64,000 bases of DNA from Puffinus mauretanicus (Eukaryota > Chordata > Aves > Procellariiformes > Procellariidae). Under the pieces are notes generated by a model that was given only the letters and a program-made list of their open reading frames with translations, was not told where the DNA came from and did no database searches. The translations under genes were made by a program, and so were the position numbers. The stretch spans positions 1,115,001 through 1,179,000 of the forward strand of contig JAJKFH010003575.1 in NCBI GenBank assembly GCA_023333565.1. The letters run 5' to 3'. The number at the start of each line of letters is the position of its first letter. The first letter of the stretch is position 1. Shown here in pieces: positions 15,201 to 24,475 of this stretch.

Positions 15201-18200
15201 TTCTAGAGCCAGGTAAAGCCATTTATTGCCAAAATATCAAAGTATGCAAGTGTGCTTTACAATATCCACACTCCCAAGGAACTGTCCTGCTGCAGTGCAC
15301 GTCCAGTAATTAAGGCTTATGTAAAAGTTAACATTTTTGCATTAAAAGTCTTCCAGAATGAAGGAAAAAAAGCTTAGCTTTCAGCCAAAAGGTGTTACTT
15401 ACCCATGATAAGGAAAGTGAGAACCCATTGCAGCACAGAGATGATCTGGAGTTGTTTCTCTACTTTGGATTTAGACAGCCAGAACAAATCCTGCAAAGCA
15501 GAAAGAATGCTCGATCCTGTGCCTAAGAATGAAAAAATAGAAATAAAGTTACATTTGCACACTGAGCAACAATAACAATGTTTTCCTTCCAAATAGGAGG
15601 TTTTAAATCAATGTTCGTGCAGTTTGCTTTTAGAGCAAGGCTTGTCAAAGGCTAGTGTTTCCCATGGAGTTTAGGCATCCTGGAAGGTTACCATCTGCAA
15701 ACATCCATCTGTTTTGGGGGTGCTGGAGGGGGTTAATGGGTGACATCAGTTCCCACCTGAGCAAACCTCTACTCACTTGCCCATAAAAGCGCAGAGGACA
15801 TTAACACGTGGTCCTAACACACCCCCCTGCTTCAAACTGCCAGTTCCTGGAAGTGGTGTTTGATAACAGGGAAATCCCTGAGTTCACCAGAAGATAAAGA
15901 TCAGCTGTCCCAAACCACAGGCAAGCACACACCAGGCTGTGGTCCGAACTGCTGCTCGTCCACCCTTCACTAGGTCTGCTGCACAGCTCCCACGTGCCTG
16001 TTCAAGGAAAGCTCTGCGTTCCAGCCTAACACAGCACAGCCTAAGGGCTGGTTGAACAACACCTCAACCCATGACCCCAGGGATCCGCAGCTCCAAGGGT
16101 AAGGAAAACTATCAGTGTTTCTAAGGCAGTAAATGAGGAAGGAAGGAGTTAAAAGCCACTCTTAGAAGCTTAAGCTATTCAAGTGAGGAGAGACCCAAGT
16201 ATGATACTGAAGTGAAAGACTTGATTTCTATATGAGGAACCACCCACTGCAGCATTTGCTGATATGCTCAACAACCTTGAGAAAGAAGCACTTGCAAGTG
16301 TGTTTTGCTTCACTTCTCTTCATTACTTTATTTCACAAGCACCCTAATAACTGGCTAAAATGCAAATCAAGCTGCTGGCCTATGAACAAACCAGGAGGTG
16401 TGTTTATGCATTTCCTTTTCGGTTTAAGGATCAGCCTGTTATTAGAAGGGATGCGATGCTGCTAAGCAGCTATTATATTGAACGGGTTCAGTCCTTGCTG
16501 TTGCTGGCAAGACATGACACTGCTAGTGGTGATACCATAGCAAGCGCTCACGCTTAGTCGAATGCAAGTCTGCTGGAGAAGAGCCTCTTCTCAAGATATA
16601 GGCAGGTACTAGGGTTTGGTAGTCTCCACAAAGCAGGTTTCACTAACGCATCCTTTAAATATGCAAAGCATCTCTGCAGTCTTTGCTAACTGTTGCCCTT
16701 GCTGATAATCTAGGCAATGGGATTAATGCACAGTAGCTGCACCTGCAGAGCTGTTTATCAGTTTTGCAGCTCCTTTGCTGCCCCTCTTAAATGCCGTTTA
16801 ATGTTAAGCCCGCGCATGGTCCTTAGGACTGACAGCTACTTGCCTTCCTGAGCATTTCTGCTAGAAAAGGACATCAGCCAAGAGCCACACCAAGCCCTGC
16901 AGCCTAAATCTAGAGCCAGCCCACCCAGCCCAGGCCCTTGGCTCTGCTTAGTCTATGTTGAATGAACAATCCTTGCAATGGGTTGGGCATTAACTACTCC
17001 AGGTTTTGGTCAAGGATAGATCATGTCACTGCAACTGCCAGTAAACTGAAACCTACAGCACTAATCCAGTCTGAAGCAGCACCTCAAGTTGAAGGCAGGT
17101 CTTTGCGAGGTAACACAGTACTTGCTGAATTCACTCTTTCTGCTGTGAGTATCGCTCCAGTTTGAGATGAGACAGGGCAACATGCTGATGAGTTAAACCA
17201 CCGCTGATTTACAACACTAGCGTACCTAAGCACGAAGATTCAGAAATCCCGTGCTGCAGCTCTTCACATTTGACAGTAAATACTCAAATTTGGGGTGAGT
17301 AATAAACTCCACCCCATGTTTTTTTAAAGACTCTGAATCGCCTGTCCAAGGGTAAGAGAAATCTGTCATTCCTGCGAGGGGCACAGCCCAGGGGCAGCCT
17401 CTACTGCAGCTCTAGGAACTTGCTGCCCCAAAAACCTGGTTTACAAAATTGCACATGGACAGACCTCATGTGGCCTGCGGACTGCTAGATGTTAGTTTAA
17501 AGGAAGCTTTTAGCAATAGTGGTGTCACTGGCCATATCTTTATGCCCTCAAAATAAGCCAAAAGTCTTAGAGATTATTTGTGATTCCTAATAAAAGCCCA
17601 GCCCCATGTAATTTATCCTTCCAGCACCTGTAGTTACACTACCGAAACATCTTTGGATTGATGAATCCAACTCTCCAGCCTTGGATCAGCTAAATCCCTA
17701 CCCTCCTCCCCTGAAGAGAACAACTGTTTATCCCTCCAGATGAGAATTTGTACTTCAGCATTTTCTAGATGCTTTAACAAATTGTAAGCATTGCTAGCCC
17801 TGTAAATAGACCGGTATTGGGTAGCATAAGTCAACCTGTCAACTTGTTTCCCGAACCGCATTAAGCTTTTTGTGGCAACGTTCAACTTTTGCAGACAGAG
17901 GGAAGGCACAGGTTTGGCAGACAGCTCTGAGCAGGCAGCTGAGCACCTGCCCTTGGACAAGTGGTGTCCTGGGTCAGTTATTTGCTGAAAGCAAAAACAT
18001 CCTTCACAGAGATCAAGATTCCCAACACCAGAAAAGCCAGTAGGTACCATGGGCTGAATAATATTAATATTTAATTCCCAGTTAAGGACATACAAGAAGT
18101 CCAGTGGCAATGGAAAGGACTGTGGGAATGGGCAGAGGTGTCACCTGGGAAGTGCATGGTCTACCTTTGCACCACCAACCTGCGTGCTCCAGATGGACCC

Positions 18201-21200
18201 AGTGCATTGACTGCAGGCTGGGCAATTATGGATTTTAGTGCTGAGACAGCCATTTCCAGCCCGTCCTGAGCTTGCTGTTCATCAGGTCAGACTTAACACT
18301 TTGTGTATTTAACCCTCCATGCAAGCCTTGCCTCCTTTCTCCTTCAGCTGTAGTAGCCAGGAGACATTTTTGGGAAAGCTCTGGAGAACCAGGCTGGTTA
18401 CTGGTGACACAGAGCAGGAGAGCTTTGACACGTCAACAGAAATGTGGTTTTTTGGGACTCAGCCACAGCAGAATTACCCAACACTGATACTTGGGTTCAG
18501 TTCTTTAAAGAAAACCCTTCCTTTTAAGGGCTCGCCTGTGGGCCCACACCAAACATTGTTCACGTATGAAAAACCCAAAGGAGAATTAAGCATAGGAAAG
18601 GCAATTTTTCTAACTTTCAGGGAATACATTAGCCTAGTAACCAAGTTTAATAAGGCCCATTAGACATACCTATGATTAACTTTGAGGGGAAGGATACTGT
18701 ATACCGCAGCCTTGGGTATCCATTTGTGTCAGCCTTTTCTCAAGGAAATATTTTGAGTCCTGGAGAAACACAGACCTCCATCTTCTGCTACTGAAGATAG
18801 ATGCTTATCATGCACTGGCCACCCAGCGCAGCCCCTGGAGTGTTTTCCAGTTGCTCCTTTTTCCAGGACACCTGTTCCAGAACTGGACAGCCTGGCCGTT
18901 TGGGGTCACAGCCTCAGCAACCCATGTCTACACAGTAGAGATCTTAGCAACAGCTTTCCTGGTCTCAGATGAGATCCTGAGCCCCTCAACTCACACTGCA
19001 GCTCATGCCCTGGAGTATTGATGGGATACTGCCTGCACCAAGCCATGCATGGCTCTCAAGGATGCTACTTACCAAGACAAAGAGAGACTTCTCCAGGAGA
19101 CCTCACTGCTGCTCAGTGACAGCAGCCTTCCAAGGAAGTTCAGGGACATTAGCCAGCTGTCCCCCAACTGGTGATGGGCTTAGTACGCTTATTTAATTCC
19201 AGCAGCCAGAGTCAAGAGCAAGAGATGCTACCAAGGAGATCCTGGAGTCAATGAAGGGTTTGACCAAGCATCTGACTCACGCCTGCAACACAGACTCAGC
19301 TAGGGACAGCATCTGGTGCACTTCTAGCACAGTTTATTTCAGATAAAGTGCTCAAACACCATGATTTACCTAGGCAGGGAGACAGACCCAAAGGTCCCAG
19401 GAGAGGAAGTAAACAGGACTTCACATTTGGACATCAGAAAACCCAATCCACAGTACTTAATTAAAAAGCAGTCAAATAAATTAGCTGAGAGGAAGTACAA
19501 GTGTTACAGATAGTTAAAAATACACCAAAAGCTTGTTAAAGCCAAGCTTCAGCTGCTGCCTTTTCAAGACAATTAACATATTTATTCTTGGCCAAGAATT
19601 ATACTGCATCACGCAGCTTGTTTAGATGAAAACCAAATTAGATGTAGTATAGCTGAACCCTTCCAAGGCGTAAGGTGCAAATGGACATTTTGAGCTACAT
19701 ATTTGGCAGAAAAGCTGACACTGGAGGCATAACAAAACTAGATTAAACAGACCGATACTAGGATACTTGTGAGGACCCAGCCTCCCATCCAAGAGCAGGA
19801 GTCTGCACGGCAAACTGCCACATTAAATGTGACGTCTGGAAAACCCCTTGAGCAACACGAGTTATTCTGTGTCTAGGTTTACTCCGATGCCCCAGCTGCA
19901 GTGCACAAGGTCTTGCCACTTCCAGCTTTGTTGTTAGTGGTAGTAGATAGTGAATCATTCGTTAGAGAATAACGAATTACCAGCGTGGGGTATAGTTCTC
20001 CTGCCCTGTACACAGCTGTATAGCAGTTTGCTCATGCCCCAGGAGACTACTTAATAATCCCATATTACCTGCAGTAAAGAATGTCTACGACTGGAGGTCA
20101 ACAACTTAGTTAACGGGGACATGTGACAACAATGTTTATTTCAGCTCCATTAGAAGGGAGCTGGGATTCTGCATAGCAAATAAACAAGTTTGTTATGACA
20201 TTTATCTTGTGGTAGATCTGCGTTTACTCGCAGCACTGAACTTGGCCTTCAGTCACGGCTGTATGTGGGTTAAAATGAGGTAACCATGAGGGTAGACCCA
20301 GATGTCCTTGACCAGTCAACAATTTTAGATTTAAGTCAGCAAGACTTAATAGCTCTAGACAAGAGAAAGGGAACCATCCTATACATCTCATTGGTGTGCC
20401 CAGAGGAGGAGTGTAGGAGCTCTAAAAGAAGGGCTCAGTCATAAGCAAGTCCAGACCTACACCTCCCAGGCAGTTTTGTCAAGAGGAGACGCTACAACAC
20501 AGCTAGCAGTGATGCTGTACTCCCAAAACGGGAGCCCCCAGGTCCCCCCCAAAGAGAAATGAGGTCTGCCAAACCTCAGGTGCAGCATAATATTAACTCC
20601 AAGGTAAAGCTGAGTGAAATCATCTTCCTCACCCCAAACTATTCTACAATTTCTTTCCATGTTGTAGAAGTTCAATATTGCCTAAAGCTTTTAGTCACAG
20701 TCCAGCCAAAACAAAGGAGAGAAGGAGCTTCTGTAAGACAAAAAGAGATGAGAAAAGATGCTTCAGCAAAGAACAGCCCTTAAATGCTCTGGCCACACTC
20801 GCATCCTTCCTCAGGAGAGTGGAGCACCTCCTTGCTGCTCTGCCAAACACAAGGAGGGGAGTGCCTGGACAGCCTATGGCCAAAGTGGGTCAGGTCAAGA
20901 TGAAGAGATGACAACCCCTCCTCCCCAAAGTGTCTCAAAGCATCATCCAACCCTAGGCATTGGTCCAAGGTCTGCTCTGATTTTTGCAATATTGGGTTGG
21001 TGTCCAAGAAAGTTCCCCTGCATACACACGGGGATGGAGAGGGAGGCAGATGCCTACACCTTTTTTTTTTTTTGCTTGTTTTTAAATAGGATCAGACTTT
21101 CAGCCAAATTCAAGAGCGCTGGGACAAAACCAGATGCCAGGCAAACAAGACAACTGAAGACTAAAGGACAGTATGAGCCGTTCAGAGTCTCACCGCACAG

Positions 21201-23325
21201 CAGTCAGCCCTTTGCACAGGCAAGATACTTGGAAAAGACGGTCAGGGAGGTAGAAAAAAAAGACTAGCAGGTTTGTTCTAAATATCCTATGTGGTGGGGG
21301 AAGTTATCTAACATGATCAAGCAGCACGTGAGGTCCCGTGCATGAACCGCTGCACCACGTCGCCTCTCCCCATCTTTGATCTGCAGGGTCCCACGTCATC
21401 ATCCCCAAAGCCCAGCCTGAGTCTGAGCTCCTCTGGTAGGCAACCTGGCTTTTGCTTTGAACGGGCAGGCTTTGAAACTGGTCCTGCATTTTGTTGCCCA
21501 TGACAGGCTACAGAACTGGCGAGGGGTTGCGTTGGTGGATGCTGCAGTCACCAAGGCAACATCTCCCGTCTCCCCAGGCAGAAGCACATGAAGAAATGAG
21601 TAAGGAAGCACCAATATCACTGCAGGACCCCCACGAGGTGCCTCAGAGGAAAACTGACCTGAGGAGAGTTAAGACAGCTTTCCATGGCTAAGCAGGATTA
21701 TCTAGAGATGAGGCCAATCACTGTCCCTAAACCACACTCCATTTTGAATTATGCACATGTCCTAGATCCATCATTAACATGCCAACGCCAGCAAGGTGGC
21801 CACTGAGGTCTTGGGTCAGCCCTACATATTTTATAGGTCTCCTGAATGATTTATTCTCTGTACTTGGCTTGCAGTTAACTCTCAATTTAACAGTTCACAT
21901 GCTTTAATTCAAATGACCTCTCTCAACTCAAAACATCACTTGGCATCTTGCTAGTTGTATAAGCAAGCTAAGTTACTTTAAGGACATGGGAAAGACATGC
22001 AGATCTTTTCCCCAATCGGTTCACAACTGATCCTACGGATCCATCTGATGTCAGCGGGTGCCACATCTTTCTGGCTGAGATGAGCACCAGCAGCTCTACA
22101 TGTAGGACTGGGCAGGACACGGTACGAAAGCAAGAGCTTAGGGGTTAATTCACCAGGTTCAGGTCCTCTTAGCTCTGCTAAAGATTTGCTTAATCAACAA
22201 GCCATTTCACAGGTCTCTTCATCCCAGGAGGAATTATCAGTTTGCTTTTTCAGGGCAGAAAGCCTTTTGCAACGCAGATAGAGCGATCACTCAAGGACCC
22301 TCCACAAGGCACAGGGTAAATCGTTTTCCAAGTGCATTTTCCTGCAAAACCCCCACTATTTGCAAGTCCTGACACTTCTCTAGCCAAGCACCCTTGCAGG
22401 AGGGGTACAAGGCTCTATTAAGCAAATATTTAGACTTGTTGAATTTATTCCTGCGAGATCCCTGGAGCTGCTTTTACAAGCACGCAAGGGAGCTTGCAAT
22501 TTGGGATTTCCCATATTGTCTCTCCAACATTTTTAACCTACATGTTTCAGCCTGCAGCAGGAAGCGTTCAGCATCTGCAGCAGCTCTGCCCGTGATGGGT
22601 GTCAGCCACTGACACCCAACCTGCTCCTCTCGCTGAGGAAGTGACTTACCAGCACGGAAGGTTGTAAAAGCAAACTCTTTGCTGTACTTCCTAACGTAAA
22701 AACCTTGCTTTCACACTGAATCTTCAACTCCCCATTACAAAGCAACAATAAATAGCAATGCATTTTTTTTTCCTCTCCTATTGATGTAGGTGTGGGGAAT
22801 AAAGTACTACAAAACAGGGCTGCAAACGGTGAATTTCAACAGCCATGCAGCCTTGATAAAACTACTACACTTTCCTTTCTACCATCACAAAGCGGGGGGG
22901 AAAAAAGCCTCATTTTTAAGCAAATGCCACACACCGACATTTTGCCAGGGTGCAAACTCGCTTAGATAAACCAGAGCCGTTTGCAACAGCTTCAGGAAAG
23001 CAGCCCGAGCCTCCAAGCTCGCTAAAAAGCAAAACCTGGCGCAGAGAGCTGTAATCCTCACCCCTAAGAAAAGCTGCAGCCAGCCTCCCCGCCATTGCAC
23101 ATTGCTTTTCCCCTTCCTTCCCCCTCTTAAGCAACCACTCCTGCAGACAGGAAGAAGAAGGGGAATATAATAAATAAAACTGAGCGTTTCGGTGATGCTT
23201 CCACCCCACCCTGCATCTTGTACCCGGGGGATGCTGCTCCCCCACCACAGCATCCTCCCGGTGCCGGGACCCCCCGCCTCGGTACCTCGCAGGACCCCGG
23301 AGTAGGCAGCGATGATGGTCTTCAT
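126..23325 (-). CDS. DGAT2: DGAT2, diacylglycerol O-acyltransferase 2 (8 coding exons, 358 aa)
   Basis: Joined exons 23286-23325, 15403-15522, 14253-14360, 13308-13378, 5638-5842, 1900-2074, 1107-1309 and 126-280 give 1077 nt, that is 358 residues plus a stop, in one uninterrupted frame. The product is an ER and lipid-droplet membrane enzyme that acylates diacylglycerol with acyl-CoA to form triacylglycerol. Visible features: the conserved start [14 protein letters not shown]; a hydrophobic hairpin at about residues 38-64 and 68-83; YFP at 109-111; the catalytic HPHG at 131-134; GGAAE at 209-213; the RKGF block at 229-232 leading to SFGENE near 248; and the typical C terminus [10 protein letters not shown]. 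All introns are GT-AG with matching phases. Human DGAT2 is 388 aa (from memory). The 30-residue difference is a 27-residue segment after VLRG that is absent here and a 3-residue gap in exon 2. A phase-compatible distal donor could restore the longer form. Confidence 0.97.
281..1106 (-). other. DGAT2 intron 7
   Basis: 826 bp between exons 8 and 7. I see no repeat, coding or regulatory signal beyond the splice sites. Confidence 0.9.
1107..1309 (-). CDS. DGAT2: DGAT2 coding exon 7
   Basis: The exon has 203 nt, an acceptor ctttctag, and a donor gtaagg at 1101-1106. It encodes 67 full codons from [13 protein letters not shown] to KPITTV, with split Gly and Val codons at its ends. The strongly conserved [15 protein letters not shown] block makes the assignment secure. 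Confidence 0.97.
1310..1899 (-). other. DGAT2 intron 6
   Basis: 590 bp with canonical ends; nothing else recognised. Confidence 0.9.
1900..2074 (-). CDS. DGAT2: DGAT2 coding exon 6
   Basis: The exon has 175 nt, an acceptor gatatgcag, and a donor gtaaga. It encodes ICPVNRDS through VKLALRH, including the GGAAE motif and the RKGF motif. Its length is identical to MOGAT2 coding exon 4. Confidence 0.97.
3283..3520 (+). mobile_element. CR1 LINE 3' fragment, sense to the plus strand
   Basis: Starts inside the CR1 segment with caccaggggaggtttaga, continues through the pol-end codons and the short 3' UTR (gatcttagaggtcttttcc), and ends in gattctatgattcc. It is severely 5'-truncated. It matches the copies at 39524 and 50573 closely, so all three belong to one subfamily. 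Confidence 0.93.
3977..3991 (+). repeat. poly(T) run, 15 bases
   Basis: Uninterrupted T15 in DGAT2 intron 5 (A15 on the transcript strand). No retroposed gene or SINE body is recognised next to it. Confidence 0.95.
5246..5263. repeat. 18-bp perfect AT-rich palindrome
   Basis: TTTCATATATATATGAAA equals its own reverse complement. It lies in DGAT2 intron 5, about 390 bp downstream of exon 5, in a stretch of alternating AT. Confidence 0.9.
5638..5842 (-). CDS. DGAT2: DGAT2 coding exon 5 (HPHG catalytic exon)
   Basis: The exon has 205 nt, an acceptor tttcctag, and a donor gtaagtg at 5631-5637. It starts in phase 0 with LVKTHNLL and carries [19 protein letters not shown] is the family active-site motif. 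It ends in RDYLMSG plus one base of a Gly codon. Its length is identical to MOGAT2 coding exon 3. Confidence 0.97.
5843..13307 (-). other. DGAT2 intron 4
   Basis: 7.5 kb. One long CR1 copy at 7277-8010. Elsewhere (5843-7276 and 8011-13307) I see only short frames broken by stops and no gene, RNA or recognisable repeat. Confidence 0.85.
7277..8010 (-). mobile_element. CR1 LINE copy with reverse-transcriptase C-terminal region, minus orientation
   Basis: Read on the minus strand it encodes a degraded CR1 polymerase C terminus ([13 protein letters not shown], then [18 protein letters not shown] and [18 protein letters not shown]). The 3' UTR follows and ends at atcatagaattg, a shortened tail. 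The 5' limit is uncertain, because CR1-like bases (gcgttgcatgg) continue past 7990. Frame breaks near the C terminus show that it is dead. It lies in the same orientation as DGAT2. Confidence 0.93.
13308..13378 (-). CDS. DGAT2: DGAT2 coding exon 4
   Basis: This 71-nt exon is too short to stand out as an open frame. The acceptor is ttctcttcag and the donor gtaagta at 13301-13307. It encodes [15 protein letters not shown] and then FRDYFPIR, including the YFP motif. It joins exon 3 through a split Gly codon and exon 5 in phase 0. The last residue is Arg where mammals, from memory, have Gln. Confidence 0.95.
13379..14252 (-). other. DGAT2 intron 3
   Basis: 874 bp; nothing recognised. This intron has no counterpart in MOGAT2. 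Confidence 0.9.
14253..14360 (-). CDS. DGAT2: DGAT2 coding exon 3
   Basis: The exon has 108 nt, an acceptor acctatccag, and a donor gtaaat. It encodes [16 protein letters not shown] and on to FDWNTPKK, covering most of the membrane hairpin. Both ends split Gly codons. With exon 4 it totals 179 nt, exactly the length of the single corresponding MOGAT2 exon. Confidence 0.96.
14361..15402 (-). other. DGAT2 intron 2
   Basis: 1.04 kb; splice sites only, nothing else recognised. Confidence 0.9.
15403..15522 (-). CDS. DGAT2: DGAT2 coding exon 2
   Basis: The exon has 120 nt, a pyrimidine-rich acceptor ending cattcttag, and a donor gtaagt at 15397-15402. It encodes [13 protein letters not shown], then [10 protein letters not shown] and the start of the first membrane segment [13 protein letters not shown]. 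Compared with human DGAT2 (from memory, DLFSVTWLNRSK) three residues are missing after DLF. The neutral-lipid motif written FLxL in mammals reads FLIM here. Confidence 0.95.
19957..19977. repeat. 8-bp inverted repeat with 5-base loop
   Basis: ATTCGTTA and TAACGAAT flank GAGAA. The match is perfect but short, so it may be chance. Confidence 0.7.
21061..21073 (+). repeat. poly(T) run, 13 bases
   Basis: T13 followed by a T-rich tail in DGAT2 intron 1. No mobile-element body is seen adjacent. Confidence 0.9.
23286..23325 (-). CDS. DGAT2: DGAT2 coding exon 1 (start codon exon)
   Basis: The ATG at 23323-23325 has G at -3 and starts [13 protein letters not shown], followed by one base of a Gly codon. 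The donor chosen is gtaccg at 23280-23285, which is in phase with exon 2 and gives VLRG-TGSS, the short N terminus remembered for frog and fish DGAT2. A second phase-matched donor (gtggaa, 23199-23204) would add 27 residues. Confidence 0.85.
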
Positions 23326-23338
23326 TGCGGAGGGGTGG

Positions 23339-23359
23339 TCAGGTCCCGGTCAGGGCCAT
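23339..23359 (-). other. short upstream ORF in the DGAT2 leader
   Basis: On the coding strand an ATG at 23357-23359 opens a six-codon ORF, M-A-L-T-G-T, that ends at TGA 23339-23341, 13 nt before the main ATG. It has G at +4 but C at -3, so its initiation context is moderate. If transcription starts where the TATA box implies, the uORF is in the mature 5' UTR and could lower or tune DGAT2 translation. Confidence 0.6.
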
Positions 23360-23433
23360 GGGATGGAGAAGGGGACCCGGCTCCGCAGTCCCGGTGTAGC
23401 CGGCGAGAGGGAGAAGCACCGGCCGCGCATCCC

Positions 23434-23439
23434 TATATA
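23434..23439 (-). promoter_or_regulatory. DGAT2 TATA box
   Basis: The coding strand reads GGGGCTATATAGGG here. It lies about 110 bp upstream of the ATG, which would place the transcription start near 23400-23410 and give a leader of roughly 80 nt. GC boxes lie immediately upstream. Confidence 0.7.
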
Positions 23440-23444
23440 GCCCC

Positions 23445-23493
23445 GGGGCGGGGGAGGAGGAGGAGGAGGAGGAGGAGGGCGGGGAGGGGCGGG
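23445..23493 (-). promoter_or_regulatory. DGAT2 proximal promoter: GC boxes, (GGA)8 tract and G4 motif
   Basis: On the plus (template) strand a GGGGCGGGGG Sp1-type box at 23445-23454 is followed by eight GGA repeats (23453-23476). Then comes GGGCGGGGAGGGGCGGG at 23477-23493, four G-runs with one-base loops. The whole block sits directly upstream of the TATA box. Confidence 0.65.
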
Positions 23494-23907
23494 CCCCGGC
23501 AGGACGCCTGGGTCCCTCAGCCCGGGGTGGGGGGTGGGGGTAAAGCTCTTGGTCCCGGTGATGCAGCTTGCTGCATGGGATGGGGATTTAGGGGGGTGGG
23601 GGGGAGAACAAGGCAAGGGGGCACCCCCACACCCTCTGCAAGGTGTTTCCCTCCCTGTTTTCCTTCCCCCCATCGCAGGGTGGGGGAAAATTCCCCCAAG
23701 TCCCCATTAGTGATGATGGGCGTTTTAAGAGATGGTGGTCCCCTGTTTGTTCAGATGTTCTCCCATCCCACGCTTGGCTGATTTTAGCTTCCCTAGCAGG
23801 ATTTGGGAGATCTGGATTCCTAAAAACATCGTGAAATTAAGACAAAAGATAGAAAAGACAAAATTTTAGAAATTTTATTAACACAAACTTCAATGGCTTC
23901 GTCATTC

Positions 23908-24069
23908 AGATGCCCCGTCCCTGGAAACGTTCCAGGTCAGGTTGGACGGGGCTCTGAGCAACCTGATCTAGTGGAAGATGTCCCTGCCCACGGCAGGGGG
24001 GTTGGACCAGATGACCTTTAAAGGTCCCTTCCAACCCAAACTATTCTACGATTCTATGATTCTATGATT
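23908..24069 (+). mobile_element. CR1 LINE 3' end fragment
   Basis: Begins at agatgccccgtccctgg, includes ggtcaggttggacggggct and the hairpin-like 3' UTR (ggttggaccagatgacct), and ends in (ATTCTATG)n. It lies only about 0.45 kb upstream of the DGAT2 TATA box, in divergent orientation. Confidence 0.93.
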
Positions 24070-24299
24070 AAGTTTCATTTTCATTAAGATAGCCTGCAGG
24101 TATGCCCAAACTACTCACAAAGCCTCATTTTCTTCTAACATGATGTTTAAGGATCTACTTGCGAGATCCATAAGAAACGAGGTGTCATTTAGGTTTGTAT
24201 CAAGGTTTTAACGTAGCTGTGCTTGCCAGGAGATTTCTATAAACTTTTACAGATGGGACAGATGGGTCTGTCCCAGCTCCCATGACATTAAACCAGATT

Positions 24300-24475
24300 C
24301 TTTATAATGGGGTCATGTCTGGCCCTGTGGTTAAAGGGGGAATTTTGCTACATCCCTGGGCAAAGGATCAGACCTCTACACCTTTCCTAATCTCAGTTTC
24401 ATCTTCTGTAATTTGGAGCAAATAAAAAGAATCTGCGTTTGAGAAGGACTTTGAGATCCCTCAAGAAAAATCCCA
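24300..24475 (+). repeat. MIR-like SINE relic
   Basis: Resembles the MIR/CORE-SINE 3' half: ctaatctcagtttcatcttctgtaa in order, then gactttgagatccct. Boundaries and family are by eye; an alignment would be needed to confirm. Confidence 0.4.

Larger units (their letters stand above)
15523..23285 (-). other. DGAT2 intron 1
   Basis: 7.8 kb with no CR1 or LTR recognised by eye, unlike the other long introns here. It contains a T13 run (21061-21073) and a small inverted repeat (19957-19977). First introns often hold regulatory DNA, but I cannot point to a defined element. Confidence 0.85.
23215..23560. promoter_or_regulatory. CpG-rich island over DGAT2 exon 1
   Basis: The region is visibly rich in G+C and CpG compared with the AT-rich flanks, and covers the leader, exon 1 and start of intron 1. 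The boundaries are by eye. This fits a vertebrate promoter island for the minus-strand gene; no plus-strand gene is seen starting from it. Confidence 0.65.

Noticed and set aside
19957..19977. 8-bp inverted repeat as a regulatory operator
   Set aside because: Arms this short are expected by chance in 64 kb and no matching binding-site family is recognised.
23218..23781. 187-codon plus-strand open frame over the DGAT2 promoter
   Set aside because: An open frame produced by high G+C (poly-Arg/Gly from GGA repeats) antisense to exon 1; no domain or promoter supports it.
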